A stretch of 7,162 nt of DNA from SMAG-U1939 sp035763125 (GTDB lineage: Bacteria > Chloroflexota > Ktedonobacteria > Ktedonobacterales > JADMIN01): the NCBI GenBank assembly GCA_035763125.1, contig DASUBU010000267.1, forward strand, positions 1 through 7,162, written 5' to 3'. The translations under genes and the position numbers were made by a program. This document shows, piece after piece, positions 1 to 5,883 of the stretch. Every line of letters starts with the position of its first letter. The first letter of the stretch is position 1. Below the pieces are notes generated by a model. It was not told where the DNA came from and searched no databases. It was given only the letters and a program-made list of their open reading frames with translations.

Positions 1-268
1 CGTAGAGTATATCGCAGCATGTCATATGTGACGCAATCGCGCCACTCGCTGAAGCTGCTCTCCACCTCCGCGCGCTTCCAGCGCGCAGACGGGTCGCTGC
101 GTGGCCCTGCAAGTCTGGCCCGATGTCATCCGCTCGATCACCTACGTCCATTGGTGACCTCGATGCATCGAGAAGCGACAAAGCCGCCTGGAACAGTTGC
201 TGAAAGTCCGGTTCGGCGAGTGGTTCCGCGACTTCTTGGACGGGCAGCTCAACGTCCCAGACGGAGCA
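1..268. other. No confident gene; possible decayed coding stretch
   Basis: No reading frame here looks like an intact gene. On the plus strand, frame 2 has two protein-like pieces. One contains VALQVWPDVIRSITYVHW and ends at a TGA at 155-157. The other follows directly and contains LEQLLKVRFGEWFRDFLDGQL, then runs without a stop into the hairpin at 269-304. Further stops interrupt the same frame near 29 and 47. The minus strand is also open to the window edge, but its translation looks like an antisense shadow. A perfect 14-base palindrome, CTCGATGCATCGAG, lies at 159-172. I do not recognise the family. A degraded gene or the tail of something starting outside the window are both possible. 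Confidence 0.25.
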
Positions 269-304
269 AAGGGGAGACGGCCCTCTGCAGGCGCGTCTCC
301 CCTT
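269..304 (-). terminator. Strong hairpin, probable terminator of the zinc-ribbon gene
   Basis: An 11-base-pair perfect stem (269-279 with 294-304) encloses a 14-base loop. The GGGGAGACG core pairs with CGTCTCCCC. It sits about 40 bases past the stop codon of the minus-strand gene ending at 345. Read on the minus strand, the stem ends in CCCCTTTGC, so the T run is short. It may work as an intrinsic terminator or as a transcript-end stabiliser. A role for the plus strand is less likely because no good gene ends there. Confidence 0.6.
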
Positions 305-344
305 CAATGCAGTAGCTCATATGGCGGTGCGGCACGTCTGCGCG

Positions 345-950
345 TCAGCGCTCCATGCGCGCGCCCTGCCGCGAGGGCGCACGGCTGCCGCCATCCATCG
401 CACCGCCGCCGTAGCCGCAGTACGGGCATACGTTCCACTTCAGCTCCAGCAGCCGCTCGCAGCGCGGGCACGGCCGGCGCAGCTTCGTCCCGCATGACGG
501 GCAGACCTGGAAGTCGCCGTCCACGCGGTAGTGGCAGGTCGGGCACGTCTGGCGCTCGGTCATCTCGGCCAGCAGCGATTCCTCTTCGAGTTGGCGCTCA
601 TACAGCTCCGCCAGCGTCTGGCGCGGCCGAATGATCAGGTAGATGAAGAGGCCGCCGAGGTTGAAGACCGCCACCAGCAGCGTGGCCGTGATCTGCAGGA
701 TGGTATCCTGCGTCCGCGAGCGCACGTCGCGCCAGGTCCAGAAGACCAGCGCCAGCCAGAAGATGACGACGAAGGCCACGAAGAAGAAGATGACGATCGT
801 CAGCAGCCCCTTGAGGCTATCCACCGCGCCGCCGGTCGTGCTCGGCGGATTCGCCGGCAGCGTCGCGGCGCCCGTAGCAGTGGCGGTCGGACTGGCGGCG
901 GCTACGGCGGCCAGCGCGTGGTGCATGATGGGCTGCAACAATATGCTCAC
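345..950 (-). CDS. Membrane-anchored double zinc-ribbon protein
   Basis: The product is 201 residues. The N-terminal ~40 residues are rich in Ala, Thr and Pro and look like a flexible lead. Two strongly hydrophobic segments follow, at about residues 45-73 (many Phe, Val, Ile) and 84-107, separated by a short charged loop (RDVRSRTQD). Next is a charged helix (about 110-133), then four CxxC pairs: Cys136/139, 150/153, 161/164 and 175/178. The spacing makes two tandem four-cysteine zinc ribbons (CPTC/CPSC and CPRC/CPYC), as in DZANK-type domains. The tail is Gly/Arg-rich. The GTG start is chosen because AGAGAGGTG sits 8 bases upstream; an in-frame ATG at codon 9 has no such support. It has its own promoter and a hairpin after the stop, so it is probably monocistronic. 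The function is unknown. The ribbons are probably cytoplasmic and could bind protein or nucleic acid, but this is inference. Confidence 0.88.
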   Translation of the reverse strand: MSILLQPIMHHALAAVAAASPTATATGAATLPANPPSTTGGAVDSLKGLLTIVIFFFVAFVVIFWLALVFWTWRDVRSRTQDTILQITATLLVAVFNLGGLFIYLIIRPRQTLAELYERQLEEESLLAEMTERQTCPTCHYRVDGDFQVCPSCGTKLRRPCPRCERLLELKWNVCPYCGYGGGAMDGGSRAPSRQGARMER

Positions 951-958
951 GTTTGATT

Positions 959-967
959 CACCTCTCT
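959..967 (-). promoter_or_regulatory. Shine-Dalgarno site deciding the GTG start of the zinc-ribbon gene
   Basis: On the minus strand AGAGAGGTG lies 8 bases before the GTG ending at 950. This spacing supports the GTG over the internal ATG at 924-926. Confidence 0.7.
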
Positions 968-1064
968 GAGCCGCTCGGTGTGCGCCGGTCGCCGCGTGAC
1001 GATCTCTGCCGCGCCGGAGTGCGGGTGGCTATCCCTGCGCCGTCGGGGCGAAGAGCGATGCCTC

Positions 1065-1079
1065 CGCGGGCAGCCCGCG
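1065..1079. repeat. 15-base GC palindrome in the zinc-ribbon leader
   Basis: CGCGGGC-A-GCCCGCG is perfectly self-complementary around a single central base. It lies just downstream of the inferred transcription start (about 1098, minus strand) of the zinc-ribbon gene, so it would form a hairpin near the 5' end of a roughly 150-base leader. The rest of the leader (951-1064) shows no recognisable riboswitch or other gene. Confidence 0.35.
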
Positions 1080-1104
1080 CGCGCCCCCCGGATTCCGCCG
1101 CCAT

Positions 1105-1133
1105 ACAATACCAGACTCCCCGTGCGCTTTCAA
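1105..1133 (-). promoter_or_regulatory. Sigma-70-type promoter for the zinc-ribbon gene
   Basis: Read on the minus strand, TTGAAA (1128-1133) is followed after exactly 17 bases by TATTGT (1105-1110). It begins about 20 bases past the mannosidase stop codon. It therefore gives the zinc-ribbon gene independent transcription with a leader of about 150 bases. The -35 matches consensus at 5 of 6 positions and the -10 at 4 of 6. Confidence 0.6.
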
Positions 1134-1151
1134 CCAGTCACACCGACCTGG

Positions 1152-4100
1152 CTATTCGGCGTGCTCGTCGAAACGAAACCGCAGTGTGCGGATCTCCCCT
1201 TCGCGCAGGGGCGTGCGTATGCCTGTAGTCAAGATGCGTGCCAATTGCGCAGACTCTTCCGCCCGTATACGATCCTCCGCCAGATTGACCACCTCCACCG
1301 CGCTGAACGGCCGCCCCAGGATCACCTCTGCCTCCACCGCCTCGGCCGTCGGATTGGCCAGCCGCACGATCAGCCCCGCGCCATCGTCGGGCCGCTTCAC
1401 CGCGCTGACCACCACACTCGCCGGCGTCACGTAGACCGCGCTCCAGTGGTCACCCAAAGGTCCGGCGTGTCGCGCGGCCGGCGCCGCGCGCAGCCCCGCC
1501 TCGAAAGCCGCCGCCTCGCGCAGCACCAGCGCGTCTTCGTCGCGCCAGCCGCCGCTATGGGGCACCAGCGCGTACTCGTAGACATGCGTGCCCAGGCCCT
1601 GCGCCTCTGGCGTATACAGCGGGGGACCGGCGTGCCCGCGGCGCGTGGCGAGATCGTCGCGCGAGAGCCACTCCACCGCGCGCAGCAGCGTCAGCGCCAC
1701 CGCCGCTTCTGCTCCACGCGCGCCATCTGCTCCGCCCTCGCCCGTCTCCGCCGGCAGCAGCTCGTACTCCGGCAGCCCACGATTGAGCAGGGCCAGACCC
1801 GCCTCGCCGTCGCTCACGTCCACGAAGCGCTTCTGCGGGAACGTATTCACCGGCTGCTCTGACGAGATCTGCGGATTCCACTCGCCAGGCGCCGAGCCGG
1901 GCAGCCGCACCGGCCGGCGGGCCACCTCGAAGGTGCCCTCGGCGTCGGCGTGCTCGGCGGCGAACGGCAGCGGAAAGAGCGCACGCAGCCGGTGGTCGCG
2001 CGCCGCGTTCTCGACGGTGGTGCGCAGCTCGACACGTCGCGCCCCCGGTGTCAGCGAAACTTCGGTGGTGATGGCGCAGGTGACGTGCTCGCCCGACCGT
2101 GCGCGGCGGTCCGGCGTTGCGCTCGCCGGCAGCGCGTAGGTACGCCGGATGCGCAGCGTGGCGCGTGCCGGCCCAGCCTCGATCAGCTCGACGCTCGGCG
2201 GCCAGAGCGGCGCCGTGACAGCGCAATCGCTGGCCGGAGGGCTCCAGTTGTAGAGATCGCCCACGTCGCCGGTGTCCACGATTTGATTCAAGCCGCTGTA
2301 GACGCGCCCGGTGCGCTTGTCGCGCAGTGTGAGCGTGCCGACCGCCGCATTCACCTCGACAGCCAGGTGGACGTTCTCGATAGCGGAATCGCTCACGCGC
2401 AGCGCGTCCGGCGTGGGCGCGTTCGGCGCCGGTGCGATGGGCGTGACCGCGACCTCGGCGGGATGCACGAAGTAGACGCGCCCACCAATCGCCGGCACGT
2501 CACGCGCCAGCAACAACAGCGTCGTCCGCGGCGCCTCGCGCGCGACGATGTGGAAGCTGCTCACCTGTCCGCCAGCCGCCAGCGCCAGGATGCGCTCGCG
2601 TGTGCGCTCGACCAGCGCGAGATCCGGCTCCGCCTGCTGTGAGACAAGGATATCCACCGCCACCTCGCCCGGCGCCGCGCCCGGTCCCACCGCCGCGTCC
2701 AGGATCGCGTAGCCCAGCGCGCGGCCGTCGGCGATCATGCCCATCATGGCCGTCACCAGCAGCGGATCGGCCTGCTCATCCAGCAGCACGCTGCCCGCCT
2801 CAGACGCCACCTGGAACGGCACCGCGTTGCCCGCGCCATCCACCACCGCGAAGCGCGCGAAGGGCACGTGCAGCGCGCATTCCACCACGTCAGTGCGTGG
2901 GCCAGGGCCGGGATTGAAGACGACGATCGGCACCGCCCGCTCGATACCGCTGGTATCGGCCTGCGCGGCAAGCTGGGCGAGCGCCTGGGTGGTCAGCTCC
3001 TCGGCGATCTGCGCGCTCTGCGCGAAGCGCGGCAGCATCTCGGCATGCACCTGATCGATCCCGCAGCCGCAGATGCTGTCGTGGGGATGGTTGTGCATGA
3101 GGTGCTTCCAGGCCAGCCCCAGCAGCGCCGTCGGGTGCGGCGCGCCCCACAGCGCCGCCAGCGCCGCCGCCGGCTCGGTCCAGCGCACCAGCAACGCCTC
3201 GCCCGCCGCGTTGGCCTGCTTGAGCCACATGCGCGTCGAGAGGACGCCGGGCAACAGGTGCGAGTAGAAGCCAGAGCGCAGCTCGCCGCTGTGCCGTTCG
3301 AGCGATAGCCCCGCCTCGGCGATGGCCTGCACGTACTGCGGCAACGTGCCGATCTCGGCATCCAGCCCAGCGGCGGCCAGGCGTGGCGCGGCGGCCACCA
3401 GCGCGGCGGGTAGCTCGGTCTGCGGCTCCTGGTGGTCCGAGCCGTTCATCAAGAGCAGCACGTCGCCGACGGCTTTGGGGCGCATGCTCTCGGCGATGCG
3501 CGCCAGCCGCGCCGTCAACGCATCGGGGTCGAGCGGCAGCACGGCGGCATTCGAGTAGCCGTACTGGTCGTGCAGCCAGAGCGCCAGCACGTCGGTGCCA
3601 TCCGGAGCGGCCCAGCGGAAGGCGTTGCGGGCGACATCGGGGCCGACGCCGCGCCAGAAGACAGCGTTCTCCAGCTCGAAGCCGCGCAGAATCTGCGGTA
3701 GCTGGGCGATGTGGCCGAAGGTGTCGGGCACGTAGCCGACCGACATCGCGCCGCCGTAGGCCGCCGCCTGTCGCCTGCCTAGCGCCAGATTGCGGATCAG
3801 CGACTCACCGCCCACCAGATATTCATCCGGCTGCAAGTACCAAGGGCCAACCAGCAGCCGCCCCGCGCGTGCCAACCGTTCCAGCCGCCGGGCGTTCTCC
3901 GGCCGCACCTCCAGATAGTCTTCCAGCACGATGGTCTGGCCGTCGAGCGTGAAGTGCGCGAAGGCGCGGTCGCGCTCCAACGTCTCGAGCACCAGGTCCA
4001 CCGCACGCACCAGTCGCATGCGAAACTGCTGGAAGGTCTGGTACCACTCGCGGTCCCAGTGGGTGTGGGGGACGATCAGGAGGTGCGTGCGCGATGAGGA

Positions 4101-4157
4101 AGAGGCGGTCTCCTCCCGCTGCTGTGCCGGGGTGTGCGTGAGGGTTTCGTCGGCCAT
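1152..4157 (-). CDS. GH38 alpha-mannosidase, MngB-like
   Basis: This 1001-residue protein is a glycoside hydrolase family 38 enzyme, a zinc-dependent retaining alpha-mannosidase. The N-terminal catalytic domain opens with HTHWDREWY at 31-39, where His33 and Asp35 match the family's zinc ligands. GYVPDTFGH at 141-149 holds the expected nucleophile and ligand Asp145. MNGSDHQ at 238-243 places Asp241 as candidate acid/base. NHPHDSICGCGIDQVH at 356-371 supplies the fourth ligand, His359. A helical middle domain (about 295-385) and a long beta-sandwich C-terminal region follow, with no frameshift or missing key residue. These motifs resemble E. coli MngB (mannosylglycerate hydrolase, shorter at about 880 residues) more than Golgi or lysosomal enzymes. 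The substrate cannot be fixed, because no sugar transporter or kinase is nearby. No signal peptide is seen, so it is probably cytoplasmic. The ATG at 4157 is chosen because of AGGAG just upstream and because the protein aligns from there. The 44-codon upstream extension from a TTG is unlike the family and overlaps the promoter. Confidence 0.93.
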   Translation of the reverse strand: MADETLTHTPAQQREETASSSSRTHLLIVPHTHWDREWYQTFQQFRMRLVRAVDLVLETLERDRAFAHFTLDGQTIVLEDYLEVRPENARRLERLARAGRLLVGPWYLQPDEYLVGGESLIRNLALGRRQAAAYGGAMSVGYVPDTFGHIAQLPQILRGFELENAVFWRGVGPDVARNAFRWAAPDGTDVLALWLHDQYGYSNAAVLPLDPDALTARLARIAESMRPKAVGDVLLLMNGSDHQEPQTELPAALVAAAPRLAAAGLDAEIGTLPQYVQAIAEAGLSLERHSGELRSGFYSHLLPGVLSTRMWLKQANAAGEALLVRWTEPAAALAALWGAPHPTALLGLAWKHLMHNHPHDSICGCGIDQVHAEMLPRFAQSAQIAEELTTQALAQLAAQADTSGIERAVPIVVFNPGPGPRTDVVECALHVPFARFAVVDGAGNAVPFQVASEAGSVLLDEQADPLLVTAMMGMIADGRALGYAILDAAVGPGAAPGEVAVDILVSQQAEPDLALVERTRERILALAAGGQVSSFHIVAREAPRTTLLLLARDVPAIGGRVYFVHPAEVAVTPIAPAPNAPTPDALRVSDSAIENVHLAVEVNAAVGTLTLRDKRTGRVYSGLNQIVDTGDVGDLYNWSPPASDCAVTAPLWPPSVELIEAGPARATLRIRRTYALPASATPDRRARSGEHVTCAITTEVSLTPGARRVELRTTVENAARDHRLRALFPLPFAAEHADAEGTFEVARRPVRLPGSAPGEWNPQISSEQPVNTFPQKRFVDVSDGEAGLALLNRGLPEYELLPAETGEGGADGARGAEAAVALTLLRAVEWLSRDDLATRRGHAGPPLYTPEAQGLGTHVYEYALVPHSGGWRDEDALVLREAAAFEAGLRAAPAARHAGPLGDHWSAVYVTPASVVVSAVKRPDDGAGLIVRLANPTAEAVEAEVILGRPFSAVEVVNLAEDRIRAEESAQLARILTTGIRTPLREGEIRTLRFRFDEHAE

Positions 4158-4161
4158 GCTG

Positions 4162-4166
4162 CTCCT
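4162..4166 (-). promoter_or_regulatory. Shine-Dalgarno site deciding the mannosidase start
   Basis: AGGAG on the minus strand lies 4 bases before the ATG ending at 4157. The spacing is slightly short but acceptable. It supports this ATG over the TTG near 4289. Confidence 0.6.
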
Positions 4167-4233
4167 GCGCAGACTGTCGGTGTGAGGCGCCGGCGCGCAT
4201 CGGCCCGGCCAGAAGAAAAGAAGCGTTGTCGGC

Positions 4234-4239
4234 AGTATA
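4234..4239 (-). promoter_or_regulatory. Candidate -10 element of the mannosidase promoter
   Basis: TATACT on the minus strand matches the -10 consensus at 5 of 6 positions and would give a leader of about 70 bases. No good -35 is visible 16-18 bases upstream. The promoter may need an activator: two copies of AGCGCAT (plus-strand 4239-4245 and 4257-4263) lie immediately upstream, 18 bases apart. Confidence 0.4.
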
Positions 4240-4370
4240 GCGCATCGGCTAGCGACAGCGCATAGGAACCTGCCGCATCTCGATGCCAATCGGCGTTTGT
4301 GCGCCGCTCCAGACCAACTGTGCCACCTGCTAGTGTATTGCTCGCCCGCGAAGTATTAGAGCGTAATGGA

Positions 4371-4399
4371 TTGTAAACAGGCTTATAGTGGGCTATACT
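4371..4399 (+). promoter_or_regulatory. Sigma-70-type promoter of the HTH-dinD operon
   Basis: TTGTAA (4371-4376) and TATACT (4394-4399) are separated by exactly 17 bases, in a locally AT-richer stretch. The inferred start, near 4406, gives a leader of about 38 bases that includes the ribosome site AGGAGAGG (4427-4434). This is one of the clearest promoters in the window. Confidence 0.7.
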
Positions 4400-4408
4400 G
4401 TCAGCAGT
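4384..4408. promoter_or_regulatory. Candidate operator: two adjacent palindromes over the -10
   Basis: TATAG-TGGG-CTATA (4384-4397) is a perfect 5-4-5 inverted repeat covering most of the -10. It is followed directly by ACTG-TCAG-CAGT (4397-4408), a perfect 4-4-4 repeat at the inferred start site. A protein bound here would block the promoter. The HTH protein encoded next is the obvious candidate for self-control, but that is inference. No classical LexA box of the GAAC-N4-GTTC type was seen here. Confidence 0.4.
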
Positions 4409-4443
4409 GAGGCGGCTGCCTGGCAGAGGAGAGGACGAGAAGC

Positions 4444-4659
4444 GTGGCAACTCAGGAGCACTGGCTCACCGTCCCAGATGTCGCGAGGCGTCTCGACGTG
4501 ACCGAGGAGACCGTCAGGCGGTTGTTGCGGCGCGGCGAGCTGCCCGGCATGCAGATCTCGAAGCGTTCGGGCTGGCGGGTGCGCGCAGAGGACGTGGATG
4601 CCTTCATTCGCAGCCGCTTCCGCACGGCATGGACCCCAGCAGTAGATACAGAAGCGTAG
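4444..4659 (+). CDS. Small excisionase/MerR-type helix-turn-helix protein
   Basis: The 71-residue product is almost entirely one winged helix-turn-helix domain of the excisionase / HTH_17 type. WLTVPDVARRLDV (7-19) is the first helix and turn. TEETVRRLLRRGELPG (20-35) holds the recognition helix and the start of the wing. SKRSGWRVRAEDVDAFIRSRF (39-59) is the wing and final helix, with the hallmark W-R-V-x-x-E-D-V-D-x-F pattern. Such proteins serve as phage excision factors, as DNA-bending partners of recombinases, or as small regulators. It begins with GTG, with AGGAGAGG 9 bases upstream, and is followed after a 39-base gap by dinD on the same strand, so the two are very probably co-transcribed. 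No integrase gene is visible in the window. Autoregulation through the palindromes over the promoter is plausible but unproven. The family call is strong and the biological role is open. Confidence 0.88.
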   Translation: MATQEHWLTVPDVARRLDVTEETVRRLLRRGELPGMQISKRSGWRVRAEDVDAFIRSRFRTAWTPAVDTEA

Positions 4660-4685
4660 CGGGCCAGAGGGCAGACCACCTGAAT

Positions 4686-4690
4686 GGAGG
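4686..4690 (+). promoter_or_regulatory. Shine-Dalgarno site deciding the dinD start
   Basis: GGAGG lies 8 bases before the ATG at 4699. The in-frame ATG at 4684 overlaps this site and has no ribosome site of its own, so 4699 is preferred. Confidence 0.7.
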
Positions 4691-4698
4691 CATCCGCA

Positions 4699-5547
4699 AT
4701 GGCAGAATCGGCAGTCTCGGCCTTTGAGCAGATCAAGCACACAGACGAGCAGGGCGAGTTTTGGCTCGCGCGCGAACTTGGGAAGCTGCTCGGCTATGAC
4801 AAGTGGCAAAACTTCCTTGGCGTCATTCACGAGGCGATGGAGGTCTGCCGCGTCCAGGGCGGTAGCACCGAGGGTATTTTTACCGCTATCAGTAAGAAAC
4901 CCTCCGGCCGCGGCAGGCCCAGTGCGGAGTACGATTACCGGCTGAGTCGGCACGCCTGCTATCTGGTTGCCGAGAGCGCCGACGGCCGCAAGGAAGAAGT
5001 GGCGCTAGCGAAGATCTACTTCGCTCTCACGACCGAGCGGTACGAGCTGCTGGCGCAGACGGAGGAGGAGCGTCTGCGCATCGAGCACCGCCAACGCCTG
5101 CTCCGTGAGAATGCAGACCTCGCGCTACGCGCCCGTGAGGCTGGCGCCTTAACCTCGCAAGAGTTCGCCGCCTTCTTCAACGCGGGGTACCGCGGCCTTT
5201 ACCATGAGGCTCAGCAGCAGATACGCGAGCGCAAAGGCCTCAAGCGGGGGCAGGACATCAGCGACTACATGGGCAGCCTCGAGACCGCAGCGAACATCTT
5301 TCGTGCAGCACTGGCGCGCCAGCTAATGGATGATCGCAGCGTTACTGATCTGCCGAGGGCCAACGCGACGCATCACGAGGCTGGCGATTCGGTACGGGCA
5401 GTCCTACTGAGCAAGGGTATCGTGCCGGAGCAACTCCCGACACCGCGGAAGAGTTTCCAGCAGCTTCTCCGAGAGGAGGAGGAACGCCAACGCATTCTGG
5501 CCGAAGAGCGGCTCGGCCTATGGGCCGATGCCGAGGAGGCCGAATAG
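4699..5547 (+). CDS. dinD: DNA damage-inducible protein D homologue
   Basis: This 282-residue protein matches E. coli DinD (about 274 residues) along most of its length. The N-terminal BRO-N-like part (about 8-115) has FEQIKHTDEQGEFWLARELGKLLGY and LSRHACYLVAE...YFALTTERYEL, both typical of the family. A charged coiled-coil-like helix (about 115-150) follows. The conserved C-terminal half then has FFNAGYRGLY, RKGLKRGQDISDYMGS, LETAANIFRA, ANATHHEAGDSVR and PEQLPTP. The last 30 residues are a Glu/Arg-rich helix ending in acidic residues, a little different from E. coli. In E. coli, DinD is induced in the SOS response and inhibits RecA strand exchange by disassembling its filaments. The same activity here is inferred from homology. 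It lies 39 bases after the HTH gene, probably in one operon. Codon choice is visibly less GC-biased than in the flanking mannosidase and TetR genes, which fits horizontal acquisition. No clear intrinsic terminator follows before the opposing tRNA gene. Confidence 0.92.
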   Translation: MAESAVSAFEQIKHTDEQGEFWLARELGKLLGYDKWQNFLGVIHEAMEVCRVQGGSTEGIFTAISKKPSGRGRPSAEYDYRLSRHACYLVAESADGRKEEVALAKIYFALTTERYELLAQTEEERLRIEHRQRLLRENADLALRAREAGALTSQEFAAFFNAGYRGLYHEAQQQIRERKGLKRGQDISDYMGSLETAANIFRAALARQLMDDRSVTDLPRANATHHEAGDSVRAVLLSKGIVPEQLPTPRKSFQQLLREEEERQRILAEERLGLWADAEEAE

Positions 5548-5579
5548 CACGGCCATGGTAAAAAGCTGGCATACAATGT

Positions 5580-5655
5580 TGGTGGGTGGTACTGGACTTG
5601 AACCAGTGACCTCGTCGGTGTGAACGACGCGCTCTGCCGGCTGAGCTAACCACCC
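5580..5655 (-). tRNA. tRNA-Val(CAC)
   Basis: The 76-base gene folds into a full cloverleaf. The acceptor stem GGGTGGT pairs with ACCACCC and the D stem GCTC with GAGC. The anticodon stem CGTCG pairs with CGACG around the loop TTCACAC, giving anticodon CAC (5620-5622), which reads GUG valine codons. The variable loop is AGGTC. The T stem ACTGG pairs with CCAGT around TTCAAGT. The discriminator is A and the 3' CCA is encoded (5580-5582). All stems are perfect, so it looks functional. Its 3' end faces dinD, convergent with that operon, with 32 bases between. A short T run (minus strand GCTTTTTA near 5560-5567) follows and may help end transcription. Confidence 0.96.
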
Positions 5656-5666
5656 GCGGCCCGCTC

Positions 5667-5696
5667 AGCATACCACGGTGCAGCCCAGCGCGTCAA
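5667..5696 (-). promoter_or_regulatory. Promoter of tRNA-Val
   Basis: On the minus strand TTGACG (5691-5696) is followed after 18 bases by TATGCT (5667-5672). The inferred start near 5660 is only about 5 bases before the mature tRNA 5' end, typical of a single tRNA unit. Confidence 0.6.
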
Positions 5697-5883
5697 TCTC
5701 GGCTGGCTGCCGTCTTCCCGGGCCGCCGACGATGATGACGCCTGGATGCCGAGGGAGAGGAGCGGGCGAGATCTTGACGCCTCGATGCTCCCCGCCCAAA
5801 CGGCATCCCAGGCGACCGAGCAGACTTGGCCGTTCGCGCCGGCCTCTTCGCGCGAGTCCGCGGCTTTCAGGCAGGCGGCAATA
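5697..5883. other. Intergenic region, no supported gene
   Basis: This stretch separates the tRNA promoter from the cupin stop codon. The open frames crossing it on either strand lack ribosome sites and family-like sequence. An imperfect 13-base direct repeat, GACGCCTSGATGC, occurs at 5737-5749 and 5776-5788. One minus-strand frame contains GVIIVGGPGRRQPAEIDALG, which is protein-like but runs into the tRNA promoter and has no start. No good terminator hairpin was seen for the cupin gene. Confidence 0.4.

Noticed and set aside
180..220. Resemblance of GAAAGTCCGGTTCGG to group II intron domain V
   Set aside because: The required stem pairing and the catalytic triad context are absent, and no reverse transcriptase is nearby.
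1555..2642. Long open frames on both strands inside the mannosidase
   Set aside because: They are Arg/Ala/Pro-rich antisense or out-of-frame shadows, as expected in GC-rich coding DNA; the GH38 frame explains the region.
4158..4289. 44-codon upstream extension of the mannosidase from a TTG
   Set aside because: It crosses the candidate promoter, lacks a ribosome site and family similarity, while the ATG ending at 4157 has AGGAG close upstream.
4355..4367. ATTA-N5-TAAT repeat upstream of the HTH promoter as a LexA box
   Set aside because: It does not match known LexA consensus sites and is too short and AT-only to claim.
5538..5554. Hairpin GGCCG-N7-CGGCC across the dinD stop as a terminator
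   Set aside because: The stem is only 5 bases and no T run follows it on the plus strand; the T run on the minus strand comes before it, not after.
5700..5880. Minus-strand frame containing GVIIVGGPGRRQPAEIDALG as a gene remnant
   Set aside because: It has no start or ribosome site, runs into the tRNA promoter, and I cannot place it in a family.
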